Origin: CF-118 sp035934385
Lineage (GTDB): Bacteria > Chloroflexota > Dormibacteria > Dormibacterales > Dormibacteraceae
Direction of reading: 5' to 3'
NCBI GenBank assembly: GCA_035934385.1
Contig: DASYXY010000075.1
Coordinates: 1 to 64,000 of the forward strand
Length of the DNA stretch: 64,000 nucleotides
The notes beneath the pieces are model-generated. The model had not been told where the DNA came from and did not search any database. It saw only the letters and a program-made list of their open reading frames with translations. Below are positions 8,420-14,941 of the stretch, in pieces. Position 1 is the first letter of the stretch. The number at the start of each line of letters is the position of its first letter. The position numbers and the translations under genes are program-made.

Positions 8420-8453
8420 AAACAAGAAAGCCCCTGCGGCTCTGCAGGGGCTT
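8420..8453 (-). terminator. Attenuator terminator upstream of the ThDP-enzyme gene
   Basis: On the minus strand a perfect 10-bp stem (AAGCCCCTGC/GCAGGGGCTT, 8428-8453, 6-nt loop) is followed by TTTCTTGTTT and then the ThDP gene 12-20 nt further on. The 5' arm plus loop (CCCCTGCAGAG) can instead pair 10 of 11 positions with CTCCGCAGGGG inside the leader peptide gene (around 8490-8500), the arrangement expected of an antiterminator. Confidence 0.8.
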
Positions 8454-8477
8454 GGTGTCGCTTCTGGCTTTGACTGG

Positions 8478-8552
8478 CTAGGTCGCGAGCACCCCCCTGC
8501 GGAGGCTAATAAGGCCCACGACTACCAGTACGAGGGTGCGCGAATCGGTCAT
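8478..8552 (-). CDS. Branched-chain-amino-acid-rich leader peptide (attenuation)
   Basis: A 24-residue ORF reads MTDSRTLVLVVVG-LISLRRGVLAT and stops 70 nt before the ThDP-enzyme ATG. Eleven of the 24 codons are Leu, Val or Ile, nine of them within residues 7-17. Its 3' codons S-L-R-R-G contain the sequence complementary to the downstream terminator arm. This is the layout of ribosome-mediated attenuation in ilv operons: stalling on the Leu/Val/Ile run frees the antiterminator, completion of the peptide favours termination. No ribosome-binding site is obvious; a TAGCAT hexamer lies 10 nt upstream of the ATG. Confidence 0.8.
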   Translation of the reverse strand: MTDSRTLVLVVVGLISLRRGVLAT

Positions 8553-8610
8553 TGGAGGCTGAATGCTACATCCCCGAAGCCGAGTCCGTCTTGTCATTCG
8601 GTAACAAAAC

Positions 8611-10281
8611 TCAGAAGCCGAGGCGGTTGGCGGCGCTGACCACCGCCCGGAGCGAGGCCGTCAGGATGTTGGGGCTCATCCCGACGCCCCAGACGGCGGA
8701 CCGGCCGGCGGCCGTCGCCTCGACGTAGGCCACCGCGGTGGCGTCGGCGCCCGCCCCGACGGCGTGCTCGACGTAGTCCACGACCCGCACCTCGATCGCG
8801 CACTCCCGAGCCAGCGCGTCAACGAACGCCGCGATCGGCCCGTTGCCTCGCCCGACGACGGTGCGCTGTGCGCCGGCGACGCGCACGACCGCCTCGAGCC
8901 GCGTGCTGCCGGCGCCGTCCGCGCCGGCGTGGTCGCTCGTCTCGTGCTCGACCAGCTCGAGCCCGGCCTGGGTGCTGAGGTAGGTCGCCTGGAACGCGCT
9001 CCAGATCTCGGGCGGGGTTATCTCCTTGCCCGAGACGTCTGTTATCTCCTGGATGACCCGCATGAACTCGATCTGCAGCCGTCGCGGCAGGTCGAGGTGG
9101 TAGTCGTTCCTCAGGATGTAGGCGACGCCGCCCTTACCCGACTGGCTGTTGACCCTGATGATCGCTTCGTAGGTCCGGCCGACGTCGTGCGGGTCGATCG
9201 GCAGGTACGGCACCTCCCACAGCTCGGCGCCTGACTTCGCGTGCGCCTCCATGCCCTTCTTGATCGCGTCCTGGTGCGAGCCCGAGAACGCCGTGTAGAC
9301 CAGCTCGCCCGCGTACGGATGGCGCGGATGGACCGGGAGCTGGTTGCTGGCCTCCACGACTCGACGGATGTCGTCGATGTTGGAGATGTCGAGCCGGGGG
9401 TCAACTCCCTGGCTGAACAAGTTCATGGCCAGTGTGATCAGGTCGACGTTGCCGGTACGCTCGCCGTTGCCGAAAAGCGTCCCCTCCACGCGCTCGGCGC
9501 CTGCCATCAGGGCCAGCTCCGTCGCGGCCACGGCGCTGCCGCGGTCGTTGTGAGGGTGGATGCTCAGGACGAAGCTGTCGCGCATCCTGAAGTTGCGGTC
9601 GCACCACTCGATCTGGTCGGCGTAGATGTTGGGCGTGCTCATCTCGACCGTCGCCGGCAGGTTAAGGATCGCCTTGTGGTCGGGCGTCGGCGACCAGACC
9701 TCCAGCACCGCCTCACAGATCTCCTGCGCGAAGTCGAGCTCCGTGCCCGTGAAGCTCTCGGGCGAGTACTCGAACGTGAAGGCGGTTTCAGGCTGGGCTG
9801 CGGCCATCTGCTTGATCTGCTCCGCGCCCCGGACCGCGATCTCCACGATGCCGTGGCGTTCGAGCCCGAAGACGACCTTCCGCTGCAGGGTCGACGTGGA
9901 GTTGTAGAGGTGCATGATCACGTGCTTGGCGCCGCGCACGGACTCGAACGTGCGCGCGATGAGCTCCTCGCGCGCCTGGGTCAGGACCTGGATGCTGACG
10001 TCGTCGGGGACCAGTTTCTCCTCGATCAGCAGCCGCACGAAGTCGAAGTCGGGCTGCGACGCTGCCGGGAAGCCGACCTCGATCTCCTTGAAGCCCATCC
10101 GGACCAGCACCTCGAACAGGCGCCGCTTGCGCGTGACGTCCATCGGGTCGATCAGGGCCTGGTTGCCGTCGCGGAGGTCGACGCTGCACCACACCGGCGC
10201 CTTCGCGATGGCGCGGTCCGGCCACTTGCGGCCGGCCAGGCCGACCGCCGGGTAAGGCCGGTATTTGCCTCCGGGTTTCAT
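8611..10281 (-). CDS. leuA: 2-isopropylmalate synthase
   Basis: The 556-residue enzyme condenses 2-ketoisovalerate with acetyl-CoA, the first committed step of leucine synthesis. The TIM barrel shows V-D-L-R-D-G-N-Q-A-L, G-F-K-E-I-E-V-G-F-P-A-A-S, S-I-H-P-H-N-D-R-G (metal ligands) and G-T-L-F-G-N-G-E-R-T-G-N; residues about 445-556 form the C-terminal LeuA allosteric domain (V-V-G-R-G-N-G-P-I-A-A-F). It is the long LeuA type 2 form of actinobacteria. A Leu-rich leader peptide and attenuator precede it, and a second attenuator separates it from the ThDP gene downstream. CTGGAGG is 5-11 nt before the ATG. Confidence 0.95.
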   Translation of the reverse strand: MKPGGKYRPYPAVGLAGRKWPDRAIAKAPVWCSVDLRDGNQALIDPMDVTRKRRLFEVLVRMGFKEIEVGFPAASQPDFDFVRLLIEEKLVPDDVSIQVLTQAREELIARTFESVRGAKHVIMHLYNSTSTLQRKVVFGLERHGIVEIAVRGAEQIKQMAAAQPETAFTFEYSPESFTGTELDFAQEICEAVLEVWSPTPDHKAILNLPATVEMSTPNIYADQIEWCDRNFRMRDSFVLSIHPHNDRGSAVAATELALMAGAERVEGTLFGNGERTGNVDLITLAMNLFSQGVDPRLDISNIDDIRRVVEASNQLPVHPRHPYAGELVYTAFSGSHQDAIKKGMEAHAKSGAELWEVPYLPIDPHDVGRTYEAIIRVNSQSGKGGVAYILRNDYHLDLPRRLQIEFMRVIQEITDVSGKEITPPEIWSAFQATYLSTQAGLELVEHETSDHAGADGAGSTRLEAVVRVAGAQRTVVGRGNGPIAAFVDALARECAIEVRVVDYVEHAVGAGADATAVAYVEATAAGRSAVWGVGMSPNILTASLRAVVSAANRLGF

Positions 10282-10305
10282 TGCGCCTCCAGGTCTTTGG
10301 AAATG

Positions 10306-10389
10306 AAAAACCCCCTGGTCACTCGACGCAGGAGGTCTTGGCGAGCGCCCTCCCCCAGGGGTCCCCGCGAAATCGGAGATTTCGTGGGG
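10306..10389 (-). terminator. leuA attenuator: pause hairpin and terminator
   Basis: Reading the minus strand after the leader peptide: first a strong stem CCCCACGAAAT/ATTTCGCGGGG (10379-10389 with 10363-10373, 5-nt loop), then CCCCTGG (10355-10361) which can pair with CCAGGGGG (10311-10318) directly before TTTTT (10306-10310). An internal GGAGG/CCTCC pairing between the arms is a competing structure. The long 36-nt loop makes the exact fold uncertain, but the GC stem plus U-tract just ahead of leuA fits a terminator. Confidence 0.65.
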
Positions 10390-10405
10390 TTGGGGTGGCG
10401 CCCGC

Positions 10406-10447
10406 TTACGTAAGGAGCAGGCCGGATACGAACGTCAAAGTCCGCAT
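10406..10447 (-). CDS. leuA leader peptide
   Basis: A 13-residue ORF reads MRTLTFVSGLLLT, with three consecutive Leu codons (CTG CTC CTT) three codons before the stop, plus another Leu and a Val. It ends 125 nt before leuA and is followed by a pause-type hairpin and a terminator. It starts 3 nt after the stop codon of the Lrp-like effector gene, so translation could reinitiate from there; a TAAAAT hexamer touches the ATG. The position, the Leu run and the hairpins together support leucine-sensing attenuation. Confidence 0.75.
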   Translation of the reverse strand: MRTLTFVSGLLLT

Positions 10448-10450
10448 ATT

Positions 10451-10678
10451 TTAGTCGGACAGGACCATGCAGGTGGTGGTCTTGAGCACCCCGTCCAGTG
10501 CCTGGACGCCCGCCATGGCGGTGCGCAGCTCGGTAAGGTCGCGCACCTCGACCGAGGCGATGATGTCGTAGTCGCCGGTGATCGCGTCGGCCGACAGCAC
10601 CCCGCCGACGTCACGGATCGCCCGGGTCAACGCCAGCGACTGGCCGCGCATCGAGTTGATGAACATGTAGGCCTTCAT
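10451..10678 (-). CDS. Stand-alone Lrp/AsnC effector domain (RAM/ACT-like)
   Basis: The 75-residue protein (start M-K-A-Y-M-F-I-N) is the ligand-binding half of Lrp/AsnC regulators without the DNA-binding helix-turn-helix: G-D-Y-D-I-I-A-S-V-E-V-R-D and the C-terminal strand T-T-T-C-M-V-L. Such stand-alone domains bind amino acids and oligomerise, sometimes modulating partner regulators or enzymes. It lies directly upstream of the leuA leader peptide, so it may sense leucine for this operon; that is inference. TATAGA 6 nt before the ATG at 10678 supports this start over the longer reading from 10711. Confidence 0.85.
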   Translation of the reverse strand: MKAYMFINSMRGQSLALTRAIRDVGGVLSADAITGDYDIIASVEVRDLTELRTAMAGVQALDGVLKTTTCMVLSD

Positions 10679-10727
10679 CGGGGGTCTATAAGCGTAATCC
10701 GCTCTGGTCAAGTCGCCGAACTGCGGT

Positions 10728-10733
10728 TAGACT
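10728..10733 (+). promoter_or_regulatory. -10 element, leaderless start of the DUF4013-like gene
   Basis: TAGACT ends 7 nt before the ATG at 10741; no ribosome-binding site is present. TGGTCA at 10705-10710 is a weak -35 candidate with 17-bp spacing. Confidence 0.5.
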
Positions 10734-10740
10734 CCCCTCG

Positions 10741-11400
10741 ATGAACAGCGTCGGCGATTCCTTCGGCTGGGCGTTCAAGGACCCTGCCTGGCTGGGCAAG
10801 ATCGTTGTCCAGGGCCTCATCGCCATCATCCCGATCGTGGGATGGATCGCCGCGGCAGGCTGGCTGATGCTGGCTTTCGAGAACGCTCGAACAGGCCGGA
10901 ACGAGCTGCCGCCGGCCGGTTTCCACCTCAGTCGGGGGATCGGGATCTTCGGCGTCCTCTTCATCTACGGGCTGGTGCTCAGCATCCCCGGCATCCTCCT
11001 CGGCAACATCGGGGCGCACACTGTGTCGACCTCGGGCGGCTTCAGCTACACCACGACCTCACCGCTCGGTTCGTTGTGGAGCTTCCTGGTCCAGCTGTTC
11101 ATCTACTTCCTCACGCCCACGTTGATCGTCATGGTCTACCACCGTGGTTTCGGCGCGGGCTTCGACTTCGCGAACATCTGGAAGTACGCGACCGGCAATG
11201 CGTCCAACAGCGTGATCGCCGGTCTCGTGATCTTCGTCGGCAACATCATCGGGGCGCTTGGGATCATCGCCTGCTGCATCGGAGTCTTCTTCACGCTCGT
11301 GTACGCGATTTCGATTCAAGCCGCCGTGGCTGCCTGGTTCGAACGCGTCCAGTCGGCGCCTGCGGCCCCGGCCGCGCCGCCGACCGCTCCCGCCGCTTAG
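10741..11400 (+). CDS. DUF4013-type integral membrane protein
   Basis: The 219-residue protein has four to six hydrophobic segments (roughly residues 20-45, 72-92, 112-135, 158-195) and the N-terminal D-S-F-G-W-A-F-K-D-P-A-W-L-G-K-I pattern seen in DUF4013 membrane proteins, followed by G-W-I-A-A-A-G-W-L-M. The C-terminal 20 residues are Ala/Pro rich. The family has no known function. The mRNA appears leaderless. It is divergent from the Lrp-like/leuA operon and convergent with the dioxygenase gene. Confidence 0.7.
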   Translation: MNSVGDSFGWAFKDPAWLGKIVVQGLIAIIPIVGWIAAAGWLMLAFENARTGRNELPPAGFHLSRGIGIFGVLFIYGLVLSIPGILLGNIGAHTVSTSGGFSYTTTSPLGSLWSFLVQLFIYFLTPTLIVMVYHRGFGAGFDFANIWKYATGNASNSVIAGLVIFVGNIIGALGIIACCIGVFFTLVYAISIQAAVAAWFERVQSAPAAPAAPPTAPAA

Positions 11401-11407
11401 GCCGGGC

Positions 11408-12313
11408 TCAGGACCTCAGCCTCGCCGGGGCGTGGATCGGGGTCAGCATGACCTCGAGCCGGTCGCGCAGGTGCTCAAACCGCGGCGGCAGAATGAGCCG
11501 CTCGCCAAGGTGGGCGGGGTCCTCGTCGACCGCGAACCCTGGGCCCATGGTCGCGATCTCGAACAGCACGCCGCTCGGCTCGCGGAAGTAAACCGACTTG
11601 AACCAGAATCGGTCGATGCCCGGGGTCGGATCGGCTCCGGCCTCCGATACACGGTCGCGCCAGGCGAGCTGCTCGTCGTCCAGCGACGCCCACGCCACGT
11701 GGTGGACGGTGCCCGCGCCAGGGATGCCGCGCTCGCCGGGCGCCGGATCGAAGGCGTACCGGCCGCCACGGTGTTCGCCCCGCGCCAGCCAGGACGTGCC
11801 TCCGTCTTTTTCAAATGCCATCGCGTCCTCGAAAAGCGAGCGACTTCGCTCAGGGTCCACGGTGAACGCGCGGACCTCGTCGAAACCCTGGATGGCATGC
11901 TCCGGGGGGATGTCCGGATGCGTCGCGGTCAGGGGCGGATCGGACGTCTCGACTCGCCGCAGCTCGAGCCCGAGCCCTTCGGGATCGGTGAACACGAGCG
12001 AGCCTTCCTGACGATCGCCTCCCACGCGCTCGTGCCAGAAGTCGAGCGCGGCGTCGGAGGCGACGCGCAGCACGATCCGGTGGATCATGCCCTGCCCCGC
12101 GCGGCCTGGGCGCGCTCCCGGGTACTCGAAGAACGTCAGGTCGTGTCCGGGGCTGCCCTTGTCGTCGCCGAAGAACAGGTGGTAGACGGTCGGGTCGTCC
12201 TGGTTGACCGTCTTCTTCACCATGCGCAGGCCGAGGCGGCCCGCGTAAAAGTCGACGCTGGCCTGGGCGTCGCCGGTGATCGACGTGACGTGATGAATGC
12301 CTTCGAGCTTCAT
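11408..12313 (-). CDS. VOC-family ring-cleaving dioxygenase-like protein
   Basis: The 301-residue protein has two vicinal-oxygen-chelate modules: the first starts G-I-H-H-V-T-S-I-T-G-D (metal His), the second T-V-H-H-V-A-W-A-S, with Y-F-R-E-P-S-G-V-L-F-E-I-A-T (metal Glu) near residue 255. This matches the YkcA/MhqO-like subgroup annotated as ring-cleaving or hydroquinone dioxygenases, with Fe(II) or Mn(II). The ATG at 12313 overlaps the stop of the BtuF-like gene (ATGA), so the two are one operon. The longer upstream reading to 12475 is antisense-like and was not used. Confidence 0.8.
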   Translation of the reverse strand: MKLEGIHHVTSITGDAQASVDFYAGRLGLRMVKKTVNQDDPTVYHLFFGDDKGSPGHDLTFFEYPGARPGRAGQGMIHRIVLRVASDAALDFWHERVGGDRQEGSLVFTDPEGLGLELRRVETSDPPLTATHPDIPPEHAIQGFDEVRAFTVDPERSRSLFEDAMAFEKDGGTSWLARGEHRGGRYAFDPAPGERGIPGAGTVHHVAWASLDDEQLAWRDRVSEAGADPTPGIDRFWFKSVYFREPSGVLFEIATMGPGFAVDEDPAHLGERLILPPRFEHLRDRLEVMLTPIHAPARLRS

Positions 12314-13134
12314 GTTCTGTCGACCAGCACCTCGAGCGAATCCACCAGGCGCGGGCCCGGGCGGTTGAAGTACGCGGACCCGTCCAGCACGACCACCTTC
12401 AAAGCGCCAACGCCGTCGATGCAATCCCGCACGCGTTCGACCTCCGATGTGGCGCGCTCGAGATCCCACCCGCATGGGGCGAGCACGAGCAGGTCAGGCT
12501 TCGCCGCCTGAACCTCAGCCCAGCTGATCGCATACGACGGAGTTCCCGGCCGCGCGAGCGGGTCGTCGATGCCGGCCAGCGCGAGGATGTCCGGCGTCCA
12601 GTGGCCCGCGGGATACGGCGGGTCGAGCCATTCGAGGAAGACACCGCGCGCGCGGGGCCGTGTGCGCGCCGTGTCCGCGGCTTCAGCGATGCGCTTGCGC
12701 AGCGACTGCATGAGTGGGCGCGGATCGGTCCCGCATGCCGACGCCAGGCATTCAATGTCGGCGAGCACGTCGTCGAGCGTGTGCGGGTGCTGGCGCAGGA
12801 CTGGGATGGGATCCAGCTCGTCGATCACTTGCGACGCCGGCACCGCGCACACGCGACAGACGTCCTGGGCCACCACGAGATCCGGCTTGAGCTCGCGGAT
12901 CGCGGCGGTGTCGACCTCGTAAAGCGACGCTCCGTCGCGTGCCGCCATCGCGACGGCGTCCTCGATCTCCCGGCTGGACTTGCCGGCAAGGTCAAACGTC
13001 GAGCGCGTGACCACCGGCAGGGCGGTCGCTTCTGGCGGGTAGTCGCACTCATGCGTCACCGCCACGAGCTGGTCGCCGAGCCCGAGCGCGAACAGCGTCT
13101 CGGTGGCGCTTGGGAGAAGCGAGACGATCCGCAA
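12310..13134 (-). CDS. BtuF-like cobalamin-binding-domain protein, cytoplasmic form
   Basis: The 274-residue protein is the periplasmic-binding-protein class III fold: R-I-V-S-L-L-P-S-A-T-E-T-L-F-A-L-G at the very N-terminus, T-H-E-C-D-Y-P, L-K-P-D-L-V-V-A-Q-D, A-G-H-W-T-P-D-I and A-K-P-D-L-L-V-L-A-P-C-G. It resembles the vitamin B12 ABC-transporter binding protein but has no signal peptide or lipobox, so it is probably not a transport component as it stands; no permease or ATPase is nearby. Homologues are common solitary genes of unknown function. It is coupled to the dioxygenase downstream. Confidence 0.8.
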   Translation of the reverse strand: MRIVSLLPSATETLFALGLGDQLVAVTHECDYPPEATALPVVTRSTFDLAGKSSREIEDAVAMAARDGASLYEVDTAAIRELKPDLVVAQDVCRVCAVPASQVIDELDPIPVLRQHPHTLDDVLADIECLASACGTDPRPLMQSLRKRIAEAADTARTRPRARGVFLEWLDPPYPAGHWTPDILALAGIDDPLARPGTPSYAISWAEVQAAKPDLLVLAPCGWDLERATSEVERVRDCIDGVGALKVVVLDGSAYFNRPGPRLVDSLEVLVDRT

Positions 13135-13139
13135 GTCGC

Positions 13140-14228
13140 CTACCTCTGGCGAATCCGCACCCGCCCCGAGCGATGCGGGATGTAAGAGCGGTCACCGATC
13201 CACTGCGCGGGGATGATGGCGAAGCGTCGGGCCATGGCGTTGAGCCCAAACGCGTACTTGGAGCGGATCTTCGAGAAGTGCTCCCATGCATCGTCGCGCG
13301 GATGGATCTTGTAGCCCACCTTCTCCAGGCGGTCGAGCGCCTGGTCGAACTCGACGCGTTCGACGCCCACGTCGTCGGAGCGCGGGAAGTTGAAGTACCA
13401 GACCATGTCCTCGACCAGGTGGTCACCGATGGTCAGCGTGAGCTTGGCGGTGCCATCGGCAGGCCCGTCGAGGGAGCTGATGACCAGCGCGGCCGCATCC
13501 ATCACGGCGCCGAAAGAGTTGAGCCACGCTTCGTTGTCGTGGCTGGACCGGAAGTAGAAGAGGACGGGGTAGGCGAGGTGGCTTTCGAGCACTTCGGCCA
13601 TCCACTGGCGCCAGTCGTCGAAGGTCTTGACCAGCTCGTCGGGCATGTGGCGCTCGGCCGCGGTCTCGAGGATCTGCACTCCGGAAGGCGGCGCCCCGGC
13701 CATGGCGTCCAGCTGCACGACGAGCTCCTCCCGTTGCTGGAAGGCCTCGTACAACGAGAACAGCAGAGTGATGACCAGGGCGGCGATGCCTACGCCGGTC
13801 GCGCTTTCGAAGATGACGGTGAGCCGTACCCCCAGTCCCTCTGGCACCAGGTCGCCGTAGCTCAGCGGGACCAGGGTGGTGGCCGAGAAGTAGAACGAAT
13901 CCCAGAAATCGGTGGGCACAGGTTTGATCTGGTCGCGGAAGCCGTCGATGATGAAGGCGTAGCCGAACATGAGGATGATCGCCCACGTCCCGAACATGAT
14001 CAGGACCGCGATCGGGCCGAAGGTGGCAAGCCAGCCCTCGCGCCGGCTGGGCGCCTGGCGCTCGTTGGCCCAGAGCCAGAAGTTCCAGAGCGTGAAGAAC
14101 TCGCGCCGGATCAGGATGAACTTGTTGATCGCCGGCCTCGGGAGGACCACCGACTTGAACAGGTCGTAGAAGGTGATCAGGATCATCACGACCCCGGTCG
14201 CGACTTCGAGCCACTCCAGTAGATTCAC
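13140..14228 (-). CDS. Two-TM potassium-channel-like membrane protein with large cytoplasmic domain
   Basis: The 362-residue protein has an N-terminal membrane helix (about 8-30), a second around 68-95, a pore region W-D-S-F-Y-F-S-A-T-T-L-V-P-L-S-Y-G-D-L-V-P and an inner helix (about 130-155), followed by about 200 cytoplasmic residues with no recognised RCK domain. The selectivity filter reads S-Y-G-D preceded by L-V-P-L where K+ channels have T-V-G-Y-G-D, so ion selectivity is uncertain. The GTG start was set at the first membrane helix. It ends 5 nt before the BtuF-like gene, likely in one transcript. Confidence 0.75.
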   Translation of the reverse strand: MNLLEWLEVATGVVMILITFYDLFKSVVLPRPAINKFILIRREFFTLWNFWLWANERQAPSRREGWLATFGPIAVLIMFGTWAIILMFGYAFIIDGFRDQIKPVPTDFWDSFYFSATTLVPLSYGDLVPEGLGVRLTVIFESATGVGIAALVITLLFSLYEAFQQREELVVQLDAMAGAPPSGVQILETAAERHMPDELVKTFDDWRQWMAEVLESHLAYPVLFYFRSSHDNEAWLNSFGAVMDAAALVISSLDGPADGTAKLTLTIGDHLVEDMVWYFNFPRSDDVGVERVEFDQALDRLEKVGYKIHPRDDAWEHFSKIRSKYAFGLNAMARRFAIIPAQWIGDRSYIPHRSGRVRIRQR

Positions 14229-14250
14229 TGACAGAAATCATGAAGCTAGT

Positions 14251-14310
14251 GCGAGTGCCGGCACAGGGCCGGCCCCGCGGGCCTGGAGGGGTGCGAGTGC
14301 CGGCACTCGG
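14251..14310. repeat. Paired palindromic repeats upstream of the selenoprotein
   Basis: GCGAGTGCCGGCAC at 14251-14264 and GCGAGTGCCGGCACTCGG at 14293-14310 start exactly 42 bp apart. The complete unit is the perfect palindrome CGAGTGCCGGCACTCG. The same pair with the same 42-bp spacing recurs at 19349-19407. Here it lies between two divergent genes and ends 16 bp before the selenoprotein ATG. Confidence 0.8.
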
Positions 14311-14326
14311 GCGTCAAGATGGTCTG

Positions 14327-14941
14327 ATGGCCGCTGAGCCCGTCGAGCTGATCGTCTTCTCGGACTACGTCTGACCCTGGTGCTACATCGACTCGGTCCG
14401 AGTCGAAAGGCTGCAGAGCGAGGGGCGGGTCAGGGTCGCCTGGGCGCCGTTCGAGCTGCACCCTGAGGCGCCGCCTGACGGCATCCCGCGCGAGGCTTAC
14501 TTCGGGCGCTCGCGCTCGGAGGCGATACGGGGGCGGCTCCAGTCGGTGGCGGACGAGGTGGGCCTGAAGATGGAGTCGCGTGACGTGATCATCAACTCGC
14601 GGCGCGCGCTGGCCGTGGCCGAGTTCGCGCGCGAGCACGGCCGCTTCGAGGCGATGCACCTCGCCCTGTTCAAGGCGCACTGGGAGCTGACCGGCCGCCT
14701 GGAGAACGTCGACGACCTGGTGGCCATCGGCGCGGGCGTTGGTCTTGACCCCGAAGCTCTGCGCCGCGCCATCGAGGACGGGCGGTACGAGGCCCTGATC
14801 GACGAGACGCGGATCGAGGCCGAGTCGGTCGGGATCAACGCGATCCCGGCGCACGTGTTCGGGAGCAAGTACCTGGTGGTTGGGGCTCAGCCCTACGAGG
14901 TCTTCCGGCAGGTCCTCGACCGCATCACCGACTCCGCTTAG
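14327..14941 (+). CDS. DsbA/FrnE-family thioredoxin-fold selenoprotein (TGA = selenocysteine at residue 16)
   Basis: The frame from ATG 14327 to TAG 14941 encodes 204 residues with one internal TGA (14372-14374) at codon 16. Around it the protein reads L-I-V-F-S-D-Y-V-U-P-W-C-Y, where the family has C-P-W-C; the TGA thus replaces exactly the nucleophilic Cys of the CxxC redox site. The rest of the fold is intact: helical insertion, cis-Pro motif G-I-N-A-I-P-A-H-V-F-G and G-A-Q-P-Y-E-V-F. A hairpin with a GGTC apical loop follows the TGA at the distance expected for bacterial SECIS elements. Expected activity is thiol-disulfide exchange or isomerisation in the cytoplasm (no signal peptide). 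The 3' end overlaps pncB by 17 bp. Conventional gene callers would start at 14546. Confidence 0.85.
14388..14406 (+). promoter_or_regulatory. SECIS-like hairpin for selenocysteine insertion
   Basis: TCGACTCG (14388-14395) and CGAGTCGA (14399-14406) form a perfect 8-bp stem; opened by one pair the apical loop is GGTCC, containing the GGUC that SelB recognises in bacterial SECIS elements. The loop starts 20 nt after the TGA, inside the range known for such elements. Confidence 0.75.

Noticed and set aside
10282..10450. T-box riboswitch before leuA
   Set aside because: No T-box core sequence is visible; a leader peptide with Leu codons plus terminator explains the region better.
12314..12475. 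N-terminal extension of the dioxygenase gene
   Set aside because: The extension is Arg/Gly rich and overlaps the BtuF-like gene; the ATGA overlap at 12310-12313 marks the true start.
14327..14545. Reading the DsbA-like gene as a pseudogene broken by a nonsense codon
   Set aside because: The TGA is at the exact catalytic Cys, the rest of the frame is intact, and a SECIS-like hairpin follows at the right distance.
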